Assembly (NCBI GenBank): GCA_028292625.1
Contig: JAQGLY010000095.1
Coordinates: forward strand, 1-64,000
Length of the DNA stretch: 64,000 bases
Origin: Herbaspirillum sp.
Lineage (GTDB): Bacteria; Pseudomonadota; Gammaproteobacteria; Burkholderiales; Burkholderiaceae_D
Direction: 5' to 3'
Shown: positions 1-8,601 of the stretch, piece after piece
Layout of the letters: the number at the start of each line of letters is the position of its first letter
Position numbering within the stretch: position 1 is the stretch's first letter
Notes under the pieces: generated by a model
Database searches by the model: none
What the model saw: the letters and a program-made list of their open reading frames with translations, nothing else
What the model was told of the DNA's origin: nothing
Translations under genes and position numbers: made by a program

Positions 1-305
1 CAGCATTCGTTATCAGCGCTTTAATGATCCCCGCCGTGGCCAGCGCCGCCGACAGCGGATCGACACCCGACTCCAAGCCGGTTCGCGCCGTAAAGGACTC
101 TGCCATTACGGTCAAGGTCAAAAGCAAACTGGCTGCCGAGAACGCGGGTTTTACCAAGAGTGTAAGCGTCAAGACAACTTCTGCCGGCGTGGTCACGCTG
201 ACTGGTAGCGTCTTGACCAAGGAAGAGTCGAACAGGGCCGAAGCGATCGCCAAGGACACCGAAGGCGTGACATCGGTGGTCAACAATATCAAGGTCACCA
301 AATAA
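1..305 (+). CDS. BON-domain periplasmic protein, 5' end missing
   Basis: The frame is already open at the window edge. It reads AFVISALMIPAVASAADS before the mature part, which looks like the end of a Sec signal peptide with an Ala-x-Ala cleavage site, so the true start lies upstream and the ATG at 24 is internal to the signal. The remaining 75 or so residues are a single BON domain with the strand VTLTGSV and the end VTSVVNNIKV. Proteins of this OsmY-like family are periplasmic and are thought to bind membrane phospholipids during osmotic or envelope stress; the role here is inferred from family only. A strong hairpin terminator follows at 411. Confidence 0.85.
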   Translation, partial: AFVISALMIPAVASAADSGSTPDSKPVRAVKDSAITVKVKSKLAAENAGFTKSVSVKTTSAGVVTLTGSVLTKEESNRAEAIAKDTEGVTSVVNNIKVTK

Positions 306-410
306 CGTGATGGGCAAAAGCGGACTTTAGCGCGATCCCGACGGCGCGCCGCCATTGCCGCCATGCCGCCGGCATGAGGGATTCATTGCCGGCACATTCG
401 CTTATTCAAT

Positions 411-446
411 AAAAAACGCCACGATGGTTTTTCGTGGCGTTTTTTA
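411..446. terminator. Bidirectional intrinsic terminator
   Basis: A stem aaaaaacgccacga pairs with tcgtggcgtttttt around a short loop. The A tract before and T tract after let it work on both strands, ending the BON gene from the left and the small minus-strand gene ending at 544 from the right. Confidence 0.85.
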
Positions 447-543
447 TTGGATGGCGGCAGACGGGGATGCGGAATAACGCGCATCGAGCGCCGCAGTATG
501 CGCTTGGACCACGCCGCATTTCGCGTCGCTTGGTTCGATTCAA

Positions 544-750
544 CTATATCCGATAGATCTTTTCGCCCGTTTGAACGATCCTTAACTTATCTTCCGAGTG
601 GGGATCCAGGGCGCGCCCATCGGCGAGTCGATACATTTTCGGTCCCGGCAGGGCATTCGCCTCCGCGCGGTCTATCGGTGTTTGATATACCTCAACGTGA
701 TATGCCGCGCCCGATGCACCCTTGGCGTCGAATTTTTCTATCAAATCCAT
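544..750 (-). CDS. Small hypothetical protein, 68 aa
   Basis: I do not recognise this protein. It begins MDLIEKFDAKGASG and is soluble, charged and without a signal peptide or membrane segment. The start was chosen because AGAAGGAGA lies at ideal distance before the ATG at 750; a longer frame upstream has no ribosome binding site. The middle part (PGPKMYRLADGRALDPHSEDKL) would suit a small beta-rich domain, but no function can be given. It is followed by the bidirectional terminator at 411-446 and is probably transcribed alone. Confidence 0.7.
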   Translation of the reverse strand: MDLIEKFDAKGASGAAYHVEVYQTPIDRAEANALPGPKMYRLADGRALDPHSEDKLRIVQTGEKIYRI

Positions 751-828
751 CAGTGTCTCCTTCTGATTGTTGATCGAACTTCCGGAACAACGATAACAGA
801 TCGCGGTGCTTGCCGTCCGCAAATTATT

Positions 829-1047
829 TTATTCCCGCGAAAACTCCTCCGCATCGATTCTGTCTTGCAAAGCCTCATGGAAACCGAAACGCCAGCCTTC
901 GAACTCGGGCGTGCCGGGCTGATGCGGATTCGGGGGATGGCGGCTCAGGCCGCGATAGGGCCCGCTCAAATGCCCGGCGTCATTGCCGTCGAGATAGGCA
1001 TCGATGCCGGAGGGCGTATGCCAGCTGCGTAGGGCGCGCATGTTCAT
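829..1047 (-). CDS. Small hypothetical protein with a weak RMF/CrpP-like motif, 72 aa
   Basis: The C-terminal half contains NPHQPGTPEFEGWRFGFHEA, which loosely resembles the NP-x-PG-x-W-x-x-G pattern of small ribosome-modulation-factor or CrpP-like proteins; this is a weak resemblance only. The ATG at 1047 was preferred to a TTG at 1062 because neither has a clear Shine-Dalgarno and ATG is the commoner start. It is aromatic and acidic at its C-terminus, with no membrane segment. The neighbours on the same strand are also small unknown proteins. Confidence 0.55.
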   Translation of the reverse strand: MNMRALRSWHTPSGIDAYLDGNDAGHLSGPYRGLSRHPPNPHQPGTPEFEGWRFGFHEALQDRIDAEEFSRE

Positions 1048-1129
1048 GTGCTTGCCGTTCAAGCGGGTCGCGGCGCGACAGTGAACGGCCTTCGGGGCGG
1101 CATGGCGTCGGTCGAAAATCGATGAAGAA

Positions 1130-1366
1130 TCAATGCGGATGTTCTTCGATTTTGACGATGGTCCAGCCGTGGGTTTCGAGGCGACTCAATTCGAGATGGC
1201 CCTCGTCGCACGGCAGTAGCGGAAACTCGGGTATGTCGTCGCCGAACACATGATTGCTGATCAGTTCGGCAGCGGTGGCGATGGATGGCTTGCCCGGATG
1301 GGCTTTGATTACCGATTCTGGCTGTCCAAGCTTGCTAAAGGTAATGCGCCATTCTTGATTCGTCAT
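1130..1366 (-). CDS. Small hypothetical protein, 78 aa
   Basis: It begins MTNQEWRITFSKLGQPESV and ends in a His- and Glu-rich tail (KIEEHPH). The start has CGGAGCG at suitable spacing. The pattern of short strands and one central helix (IATAAELISNHVFG) suggests a compact soluble domain, but no family is recognised. It is the first of three small minus-strand genes that follow the 5610-1566 operon on the same strand; the 200 bases between hold no obvious terminator, so weak read-through cannot be excluded. Confidence 0.65.
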   Translation of the reverse strand: MTNQEWRITFSKLGQPESVIKAHPGKPSIATAAELISNHVFGDDIPEFPLLPCDEGHLELSRLETHGWTIVKIEEHPH

Positions 1367-1565
1367 AATTCGCTCCGGTTGGCGGTTATGGGGACGGACA
1401 GATCATTATGCGCCGGCCCTGCCCTAACGCAAGCGGAAGCCATCGCTATTTTTATATTTTTCTCAAATAAGGTTTTTCGTTTTCATATTGAATGCAGGTA
1501 TGCGCGGTTTACGTATCAACGTTTTGTATTATGTGTCCATAATGCAAATTGGAAACGCCCCGCGC

Positions 1566-3863
1566 TCAAGAGCGCAAAGCCGTCTTCAAATGCTCACCCG
1601 CCAATGGCAGATCCCTTAATCGTTTGCCGGTGGCATTGGCAATGGCATTGGCTAGCACCGCCGGGGTAGGCCCCTGCGCCGCTTCGCCCACGCCCAAAAA
1701 CGGCATTCCCGGCCGATCGATCAAATGGACTTCCACTTTTTTCGGCACTGCGGAAAACCGCATGATGGGATACCCGCTCCAATCGAAACTGGTGATGCGC
1801 CGCGTATCGAAGGTGGTCTGCTCGAATAACGACCAACTGGCCGATTGCAGAATGCCGCCTTCGATCTGATTGCGCACCCCGTCCGGATTGACGATCTGCC
1901 CGCAATCGACTGCCGCCACCACGCGTTCGATCTGCACTTCTCCGGTTTCGCGCACAATGGAAATCTCTATCGCAATCGCGAAATAAGCCATCAGATTCTT
2001 ATACTGCGCAAAAGCGAAACCCACCCCATGATTGGCCTTTTTCGGCGCATTCGGCGTCCACCCGAAACGCTGCGCCGCCAGCTTGATCACGTCGCGGCCG
2101 CGCGGATCGTCCAGATGCTGCAGGCGGAATTCGACCGGATCGGTTTGCGCCGCAAGCGCCAGTTCGTCCATGAAGCTTTCAATCGCGAACACATTCAGAT
2201 AGGCGCCCAGCGAACGCATCGCCGACACGCGGATCGGCATGTCCGGCAGAAAATGATGCTGCACGCGCAGATTCGGCAGCCGGTACAGCGGAATGCTGTT
2301 GCGGTCGCCGCCGCCTTCGGGCATCGGAATGGTTTTCGGCGGCGCGGGCGTGAACGGTTGCGCCAGCGCCCAGGTCGGCATGAAACGGCCGGCATTATCG
2401 ATCCGGTTGTTATGCGTGTTGCTCCAGATTTCGCATTGCCAGTCGACGATCTGGCCCGATGCGTCCAGCGACGCCTTAGCGTCGGTGGTCATCGCCGGTC
2501 CGAACGGCTCCCAGGTGTGTTCCTGTTCGCGCATCCATTGCACGCGCACCGGGCGGCCCGGCGTTTTGTGCGCGATCAGCGCCGCGTCCGCGGCCACGTC
2601 GTCGGCGCCGTTGTGGCCGTAACAGCCCGAGCCTTCGACGTGGATGCAGCGGACGTTTTCCAGCGGCAGCGCCAGCATTTCGGCCAGCCCTTTACGCATC
2701 GGAAACACGCCTTGCGTGTGGGTCCAGACCGTTAAATGATTGTCCTCGAACAGCGCCACGGCGCACGATGGGCCGATCGAACCGTGCGTCAGATACGGCT
2801 TGGTATAGCGCGCCTGCAAGGTCTGCGCGGTTGGCGCGGCGGCGCCGCTGCGGTCGGCCACGGGGATTTCCTGCGCCGGCAATCGCCTTAGCGTTTCATG
2901 GATGGTTTTCGGATCGGGCAGCGCCGGGCCGTCGTTCCAGACCGCCGCTGCCGACAGCGCGCGCATCGCCAGGATCGCGTGCCATTCGTCGTCGGCGACC
3001 ACCGCCAGATAGCTGCCGTCGCGTACGATCTGGATCACGCCAGGCATGCCGCGCACTTGGCTGACGTCGATCGAGGCCAGCGTCGCGCCGTAAGCGGGCG
3101 GGCGTATCGGGCGGGCGTGCACCATGCCGGGCATGCGCATGTCTTGCACATAACTTTTGCCGCCGGCGACCTTGCCCGGGATATCGACGCGTGGCAGGTT
3201 CTGCCCGACCACCTTGAACGATTGCGGGTCCTTTAGCGGCAGGCCGGGCCGCGCTTCCTGATGCAGATTCACGCCGGCGACGACTTCGCCATAAGTCATG
3301 CGGCGGCCGTCGGCGGCAATAATCGCGCCGTTCTGCGTACTCAGCTGCGCCGCATCCACGCCAAGCCGCGCGGCGCCGGACTGCAGCAGCAGGTCGCGCA
3401 CTTGCGCCGCCGCGTTGAAGATCGCGGTGCCGCTATCGGCGGTGGAATGGCTGCCGGCAGTGTAGCCTTCGTCCGGAGTCAGGCCCGTGTCGGCGGTAAT
3501 CAGCGCGATGCTGCCGGGCGCAACGTCGAGCTGTTCGGCGGCGATCTGCAGAAACGCGGTGCGGATGCCGGTACCCAGTTCCGCCTTGCCGGTGCATACC
3601 GTCACGTGGCCGCCGGCGTCGATCTTGATCCAGGCGTCCAGCAGCGGCGAGCTCTTCAAACTGCCGGGCAGTTTCGGCGCCGCTTGCTTGAACGTGCCGG
3701 CTTCGGTGGTTTCGGCCAGCGCCTCGGCGAACGGCAGCAGCGTGAAGCTGAGCGTCAGGCTGCCGGCGAGGAAACGGCGGCGGCTTTTGCTGGGCGGGGT
3801 GTCGGGGCGTTTGGCGCGAACGGTAAGGTCGGGTTGGCGGTCGAATCGATCGTCGCGTTTCAT
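1566..3863 (-). CDS. Molybdopterin-binding large subunit of an isoquinoline 1-oxidoreductase-type dehydrogenase
   Basis: This 765-residue protein is the substrate-oxidising, molybdenum-cofactor subunit of a xanthine oxidase-family enzyme of the IorB type. A twin-arginine signal (KSRRRFLAGS, residues about 24-33) directs folded export to the periplasm. The C-terminal GVGEAAQGPTPAV carries the glutamate expected at the molybdenum site. Such enzymes hydroxylate N-heterocycles or oxidise aldehydes; the substrate here is unknown. The start at 3863 overlaps the stop of the [2Fe-2S] subunit gene by four bases, so the two are translationally coupled. An upstream extension of the frame runs into that gene and is a shadow. 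No XdhC-like cofactor inserter is present nearby. Confidence 0.92.
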   Translation of the reverse strand: MKRDDRFDRQPDLTVRAKRPDTPPSKSRRRFLAGSLTLSFTLLPFAEALAETTEAGTFKQAAPKLPGSLKSSPLLDAWIKIDAGGHVTVCTGKAELGTGIRTAFLQIAAEQLDVAPGSIALITADTGLTPDEGYTAGSHSTADSGTAIFNAAAQVRDLLLQSGAARLGVDAAQLSTQNGAIIAADGRRMTYGEVVAGVNLHQEARPGLPLKDPQSFKVVGQNLPRVDIPGKVAGGKSYVQDMRMPGMVHARPIRPPAYGATLASIDVSQVRGMPGVIQIVRDGSYLAVVADDEWHAILAMRALSAAAVWNDGPALPDPKTIHETLRRLPAQEIPVADRSGAAAPTAQTLQARYTKPYLTHGSIGPSCAVALFEDNHLTVWTHTQGVFPMRKGLAEMLALPLENVRCIHVEGSGCYGHNGADDVAADAALIAHKTPGRPVRVQWMREQEHTWEPFGPAMTTDAKASLDASGQIVDWQCEIWSNTHNNRIDNAGRFMPTWALAQPFTPAPPKTIPMPEGGGDRNSIPLYRLPNLRVQHHFLPDMPIRVSAMRSLGAYLNVFAIESFMDELALAAQTDPVEFRLQHLDDPRGRDVIKLAAQRFGWTPNAPKKANHGVGFAFAQYKNLMAYFAIAIEISIVRETGEVQIERVVAAVDCGQIVNPDGVRNQIEGGILQSASWSLFEQTTFDTRRITSFDWSGYPIMRFSAVPKKVEVHLIDRPGMPFLGVGEAAQGPTPAVLANAIANATGKRLRDLPLAGEHLKTALRS

Positions 3864-4324
3864 TTGCTCACTCCGGCGGATGCGGCCTGGCGGATGGCCG
3901 CGATGATGCGCATATGGGTGCCGCAGCGGCACAGGTTCGGTTCCATGTGCGCGCGGATCTGCTCTTCGCTGGGCGACGGCGTCTGGTCCAGCAGCGCCTG
4001 CGCGCGCATCACCATGCCGGCGATGCAGTAACCGCACTGCGCCGCCTGCTGCTCGATGAACGCCTGTTGCAACGGACCGGGCTTGTCGGCGCTGCCGAGT
4101 CCTTCGATGGTGCGCACCGGCCGGTCGCCGACCGCTGCCACCGGCAGCAGGCACGAGAACATCGGCTGCTTGCCGACGATGACGGTGCAGGCGCCGCATT
4201 GGCCGAGTCCGCAGCCGTATTTCGCGCCGTTCAATTGCAAATGATTGCGCAATGCATACAGCAGGGGGGTCGATGGATCGACATCGAGCTGGTGCTGCGA
4301 TCCGTTGACATTAAGGGTAATCAT
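3860..4324 (-). CDS. [2Fe-2S] small subunit of the IorA type
   Basis: This 154-residue electron-transfer subunit has an N-terminal plant-type ferredoxin domain (GCGLGQCGACTVIV and the following Cys at FSC) and a C-terminal all-helical domain with the second cluster (CGYC and CRCG). It lacks a signal peptide, so it is probably carried out by the Tat signal of the large subunit. The ATG at 4324 has AAGGAGAG upstream and overlaps the stop of the cytochrome gene by four bases. Electrons would pass from the Mo site through the two clusters to the cytochrome. Confidence 0.93.
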   Translation of the reverse strand: MITLNVNGSQHQLDVDPSTPLLYALRNHLQLNGAKYGCGLGQCGACTVIVGKQPMFSCLLPVAAVGDRPVRTIEGLGSADKPGPLQQAFIEQQAAQCGYCIAGMVMRAQALLDQTPSPSEEQIRAHMEPNLCRCGTHMRIIAAIRQAASAGVSK

Positions 4325-5610
4325 GGCGTTGGGCTCTCCTTGCGAATATTGGCGACGGCGCCGGCATCCAGCGCGGGCCATGGGCCGCGTTTGCTGTAGC
4401 TGGCGCGCATGTAGTTGGCGATGTCGGCGATCTGCGCATCGGTCAGCATGTCGGAGAACGCCGGCATGTAATGCGCGGTCCTGCTGCCTTGCCAGTCGAT
4501 GCCGTCGAGGATCGTGCGTATCGCGTTGCGCGGATTATCCGCGTTGACCGCGGTGCTCTGCGCCAGCGACGGCCGGCCGCCGATGGCCGACATCGGCGCC
4601 GTCGCGCCGTGACAGGAAGCGCAGCTTGCGCTGAACAGGGTGGCGCCGCTTTGCAGCTCAGGATTGTCGGCGATATTGGCCGGCGCGCCGGCCCCCGTGT
4701 TTGCCGCGGCGGAAGCTGGTTCCTGCAGCGACATCAGATACGTCGCTATCGCGTTTACATCCGCTTCGGACGCATCGGCCAGCGAGTGCGTGACCGGCAG
4801 CATCGGGCCGGCAGCGGCGCCGTGCTGGTCGGCCATGCCGGTGCGCAGGTATTGCACCAGTTGCTGCTGCGTCCACGGCGTCGGCGCATGCGACAGCTTG
4901 TTCAGCGGCGGCGCATCCCAGCCGTCGATGGAACCGCCGGCGAAGGCCTGGCCGCGCTTTTCCGCGCCCAGCACGTTCATCGGCGTATGGCATGCGGCGC
5001 AATGTGCGGGACCGTCCACCAGATAGCGGCCGCGTTGCCAATCGATACTTTGCGCGGTATCCACCGGTTTATCCTGCGGGCGCAGAAACAGCATGTTCCA
5101 GCCGGCCATCAGCGGCCGGAAATTCAGCGGGAAGATCAATCGGTTGGCCGGCGCCACTGCCTGCACCGGATCGCGGCTCATCAGATAGGCGTAGAGGAAA
5201 CCGATATCGGCATCGCTCATGTGCTGGAAATGGGTATAGGGAAAGGCGGGATACAGCAGATGGCCGTCGCGCGAGACGCCTTTGCGCATCGCGCGCGTGA
5301 ATGCTTCGAGCGACCAGCTGCCGATGCCGGTTTCCGGATCGGGCGTCACGTTGGTGCTGAAAATCTTGCCGAACGGCGTATTGATCCGCAGGCCGCCGGC
5401 GAACGGTTTGCCGCCCTTGGCCGTATGGCACACCATGCAATCGCCGACAGCGGCCAGGCGCGCGCCCTGCTCGACGCTTTGCGGATCGGGCGCGCTGGCG
5501 GCGGACGGCGTTTCCGGCGCCAGCGCCGGATGACCGGCTAACGATAGCGCGGCGGTGCAAAACAGGGCGGCAATCAATACGACCCCAATGGCGATTGTCT
5601 TTTTCTTCAT
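4321..5610 (-). CDS. Triheme cytochrome c electron acceptor subunit
   Basis: A protein of 429 residues with a Sec signal or membrane anchor at residues 4-24 and three c-type heme sites: CMVCH at 58, CAACH at 204 and CASCH at 330. This is the layout of the cytochrome subunits of membrane-bound alcohol, aldehyde and nicotinate dehydrogenases, which pass electrons from a periplasmic enzyme to ubiquinone or an oxidase. It is the first gene of the operon with the two molybdenum hydroxylase subunits, with GGAG before the ATG. Presence of a cytochrome rather than a FAD subunit marks this system as a respiratory dehydrogenase. Confidence 0.92.
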   Translation of the reverse strand: MKKKTIAIGVVLIAALFCTAALSLAGHPALAPETPSAASAPDPQSVEQGARLAAVGDCMVCHTAKGGKPFAGGLRINTPFGKIFSTNVTPDPETGIGSWSLEAFTRAMRKGVSRDGHLLYPAFPYTHFQHMSDADIGFLYAYLMSRDPVQAVAPANRLIFPLNFRPLMAGWNMLFLRPQDKPVDTAQSIDWQRGRYLVDGPAHCAACHTPMNVLGAEKRGQAFAGGSIDGWDAPPLNKLSHAPTPWTQQQLVQYLRTGMADQHGAAAGPMLPVTHSLADASEADVNAIATYLMSLQEPASAAANTGAGAPANIADNPELQSGATLFSASCASCHGATAPMSAIGGRPSLAQSTAVNADNPRNAIRTILDGIDWQGSRTAHYMPAFSDMLTDAQIADIANYMRASYSKRGPWPALDAGAVANIRKESPTP

Positions 5611-5876
5611 CTAAGCTCCACCGCAATAAACCGTTCGCCAGATCGCGACGACGGCGTTGATACAAAAAAAGAGGGAATACTCGCTGGCGCGGCTTATATT
5701 AGCGTAGTTCGATTAACGGCGTTTACAGAGGCGGAGCAGGGCGAATGGATATGTAGACCGCGTTGACGGAAAAACGTGCGGCATCGCTGCCGCGTGGCGA
5801 CGCGCAGGACGGAATCGGAGAAAGTCGCGGAGAAAGTGTGGCAGTACGCAAGCTGATTGGGCTTGAACCGATCTGC

Positions 5877-6737
5877 TTAAGGCGAAGAAGCGCTGGTTTC
5901 CGTGGGCCGCGCAATCGTTTTTGCCGGCAGCAGAGGATCCAGCAGTTGCGCCGTCAGCGTGGTCGCGTGCGCGCTTTCCAGGCCATAGTCGGAAGGCCAT
6001 TCGCGCGGTAGATAATGGGTGCCGAACAAACGGTCCATCACCGGCAGCATCGACGCATAGTTGCGATTGATGTGATCGATGCGGCTGTGATGCCAGTGGT
6101 GGAAAGCGGGCGTCGCGACCAGCCATTCCAGCGGCCCGAGACGCACGCGCCAGTTGGAATGTATGAAAAATCCCCACATCGTGCCGATCAGGATCAGCAT
6201 GATCGGCGTGGCGGCCCCTCCCGCGCCCGGACCGGCCAGGCCCAGGATGTACAACGGCGTCAGGCCGAACAGGCGGGTGATCACCATATCGACAGGATGG
6301 GCGCGGGTATTGATCAGGAAGTACAAATGTTCGGCGCTGTGATGCACGGAATGGAAGCGCCACAAAAACGGAATCCGATGACTCAGGCGATGACCCCAGT
6401 AAAAGCCGGTTTCGCCGACCACGAAAACAAGGATCAATTTGACGGCCGTGGGCAGGCTTTGCACGGCGGAGGGAACGGCTGCCGGTATTGCGTGTTGCGC
6501 GGCGATGGCCAGCAGCGAAATCGGCAACGCCAGCAGAAAGGCCGGCAGCAGGCTGTTCAAAAAGTAGTAGCAGAGATTGTTGAACAACTCGCGCTTGCCG
6601 GCGCCGGCTTCGCGTAGCGAGAAGAAGCGTTCGATCGGCACGAACACCGCGACCAGCAAGGCCAGCCAGAGGCACAGCCGCAATACGTCAATGCCGAAGG
6701 CGGGCAGATGGGCCAGCAGGCTGTGCAACGGATTCAT
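5877..6737 (-). CDS. Sterol desaturase / fatty acid hydroxylase family membrane protein
   Basis: This 286-residue protein has several membrane segments in its first 130 residues and the histidine clusters that bind the di-iron centre: HRLSH near 122, HSVHH near 134 and HHWHH near 219. The spacing matches the fatty acid hydroxylase superfamily, which uses oxygen to hydroxylate or desaturate lipids or carotenoids at the cytoplasmic membrane. The ATG at 6737 is preceded by GAGGG. It stands between two unrelated minus-strand genes with about 90-270 bases on each side, so it is probably monocistronic. The lipid substrate cannot be told from sequence. Confidence 0.88.
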   Translation of the reverse strand: MNPLHSLLAHLPAFGIDVLRLCLWLALLVAVFVPIERFFSLREAGAGKRELFNNLCYYFLNSLLPAFLLALPISLLAIAAQHAIPAAVPSAVQSLPTAVKLILVFVVGETGFYWGHRLSHRIPFLWRFHSVHHSAEHLYFLINTRAHPVDMVITRLFGLTPLYILGLAGPGAGGAATPIMLILIGTMWGFFIHSNWRVRLGPLEWLVATPAFHHWHHSRIDHINRNYASMLPVMDRLFGTHYLPREWPSDYGLESAHATTLTAQLLDPLLPAKTIARPTETSASSP

Positions 6738-6823
6738 GGGACGGCCCTCGGGAACGGCAAAGCCGGGCCGCGAAATTCGCGCCCGGCATTGCTCGCGGCG
6801 TTAAAAAAAGCGACTGAAACTTC

Positions 6824-7591
6824 TTAAGCAGCCATGGTGGCATTGCCGCCGAAATCGGCCTTGTTACTCTTATTGCGACGGCGGCGCGCGCCAAATACGA
6901 CGATGGTGAGTCCGCCCAACATCATCGCGTAAGTGCTGGGCTCGGGAACCGCGGCCACCAGAGACACGCCGTCCAGCAGCGAGAACGGCGGCACGCTCCC
7001 CGGGCTGCCGCCGCTGGCCAGGAACGACAGAATTTCGCTGGCGCCTGTCGCGGTGAACGTAAAGGTTTGATTCATCCAGCCGGAGAAGCCATGACTGGTG
7101 TTCTGGAAGACCGGAGTCGATTGGGTTTGATTGCCCAGGCTGACCGTCCAATTTTCGGTGGTCGGGCCGGTAAAGCCGGATTGCTGCGCGGCGGCCCAGG
7201 AGAAGTTGAGGTTGTACTGCTGGCCGGCAGTCAGACCGTTGATGGTCTGGCTGACCGCGCCGACGCCGAAGCCGGCGTCGGCGGCGACGAAGTTGCCGCC
7301 GGTCGGACTACTGGCAGGCAGACCGTTGGCGGCGCCGTTCTGCGGACCCCACAGGCTCAATTGGCCGAACGTTCCGACCGCGCCGCTGCTGTCGGCGGTG
7401 CCGGGACCGAAAATGAAGTTGTAGCCGACCGAATTCCAGTCGGCGACGGTCGTGTTGACGTTGAATTGGCCATTGCCGTTGCTGGTTTGTTCGAAGTCGC
7501 CGTTGGTGACCAGGTTGGTGGCTGCGTGGACTGCGGTGCCGCTGAACGCGGCGAGGGCGGATACTAAAGCGATGATGGTTTTCAGACGCAT
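6824..7591 (-). CDS. PEP-CTERM sorted exported protein
   Basis: A 255-residue protein with a Sec signal peptide (residues 1-24), then NLVTNGDFEQTS, the opening typical of DUF642-like carbohydrate-associated domains, and a C-terminal sorting signal: VPEPSTYAMMLGG, a hydrophobic stretch and RRRR. PEP-CTERM proteins are cut by exosortase (not in this window) and linked to exopolysaccharide production or floc formation. The ATG at 7591 has GGAG five bases upstream, so it was preferred to the ATG at 7603. Unusually, about 17 residues follow the RRRR cluster, ending NATMAA, where most family members stop after a few. Confidence 0.88.
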   Translation of the reverse strand: MRLKTIIALVSALAAFSGTAVHAATNLVTNGDFEQTSNGNGQFNVNTTVADWNSVGYNFIFGPGTADSSGAVGTFGQLSLWGPQNGAANGLPASSPTGGNFVAADAGFGVGAVSQTINGLTAGQQYNLNFSWAAAQQSGFTGPTTENWTVSLGNQTQSTPVFQNTSHGFSGWMNQTFTFTATGASEILSFLASGGSPGSVPPFSLLDGVSLVAAVPEPSTYAMMLGGLTIVVFGARRRRNKSNKADFGGNATMAA

Positions 7592-7955
7592 GAGAATCTC
7601 CATATGTTGTCGTTAATAGGCAGACATATCAGCGCGCGTTATGGACCGAACTTCGACGAAACCACTCCCACGGACCAGTAAATCGTCACATACTGATTTT
7701 GAGCGGATGTTATCAGGGAAGTAAAAAAGCATGTTGTCTTATAACAAACAAAAATATCGGATTTCTTAATCATTCCCGCATCGTAATATGGTCCTCATCG
7801 ACATCGACCCAACGCGGATGAGGCGCTGCTGAAGACGGCTTCTGCTCCGATTGTCGATTTCGCCTATACTTTTTCATCGACAGGCAGTCAAGCCGATCCG
7901 ATTCCGGCCGGCCGTAACGTAGTTTCTGCTCCCAGCCAATTTACAAGGAGATGTG
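7592..7955. other. Divergent intergenic region between the PEP-CTERM gene and paoA
   Basis: These 364 bases hold no gene. TATACT at 7865-7870 could be the -10 element for the rightward pao genes but no good -35 is seen. An AT-rich stretch at 7720-7780 probably contains the leftward promoter of the PEP-CTERM gene. No riboswitch was recognised. Confidence 0.5.
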
Positions 7956-8591
7956 ATGACGGAAAAAAGACAAGGACCAGGCGTAGACGATGCGCCGCAA
8001 CAGGAGCCCGGTTTGCCGCAACTGACCCGGCGCGGCTTTCTGACCTGGGTCGGCGTCGGCAGCGCCGTCGGCGCGGTCACTCCCGGCGAAGTTTTTGCGG
8101 CCGAACCCGCCGCCGCCTCCGATGCCGCCGACAGCGGCGTCACCCGCCTGACCGTCAATGGCGTGATGCGCGAAGCCAAGGTCGACGTGCGCACCAGCCT
8201 GCTGGATTATCTGCGCGAAAACCTGGAATTGACCGGCACCAAAAAAGGCTGCGATCACGGCCAGTGCGGCGCCTGCACCGTGCACGTCAATGGCCGCCGC
8301 GTCAATTCCTGCATGAGTCTGGTCGCCATGCACGACGGCGACAGCGTCACCACGATCGAGGGACTTGGCACCCCGGACAATATGCACCCGATGCAGGCCG
8401 CGTTCGTCGAACACGACGGCATGCAATGCGGCTATTGCACCTCCGGCCAGATCATGTCGGCGGTAGCGCTGCTCAAAGAGCCCTGCGGCCGCGGCAATGC
8501 CGATGTCAAGGAGGCGATGAGCGGCAATATCTGCCGTTGCGGCGCTTATTCGAACATCGTGTCAGCGATCCAGCAAGTACGCAAAGCCTAG
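7956..8591 (+). CDS. paoA: PaoA-type [2Fe-2S] subunit of periplasmic aldehyde oxidoreductase
   Basis: This 211-residue protein starts with a twin-arginine signal (LTRRGFLTWVG, residues 24-34). It continues with a plant-type [2Fe-2S] domain (GCDHGQCGACTVHV) and a second helical cluster domain (CGYC and ICRCG). This architecture, including the exporting signal on the small subunit, matches YagT/PaoA of Escherichia coli. AAGGAG at 7945-7950 fits the ATG at 7956 better than the GTG three bases earlier. It is the first gene of a tight three-gene operon. PaoABC detoxifies aromatic and other aldehydes in the periplasm; that role is inferred from the family. Confidence 0.92.
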   Translation: MTEKRQGPGVDDAPQQEPGLPQLTRRGFLTWVGVGSAVGAVTPGEVFAAEPAAASDAADSGVTRLTVNGVMREAKVDVRTSLLDYLRENLELTGTKKGCDHGQCGACTVHVNGRRVNSCMSLVAMHDGDSVTTIEGLGTPDNMHPMQAAFVEHDGMQCGYCTSGQIMSAVALLKEPCGRGNADVKEAMSGNICRCGAYSNIVSAIQQVRKA

Positions 8592-8601
8592 GACCATCAC
8601 C

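Noticed and set aside
1845..4031. Long plus-strand frames of 296 and 256 codons
   Set aside because: Shadows of the molybdopterin large subunit gene. Their His/Arg-rich composition is that of an antisense reading.
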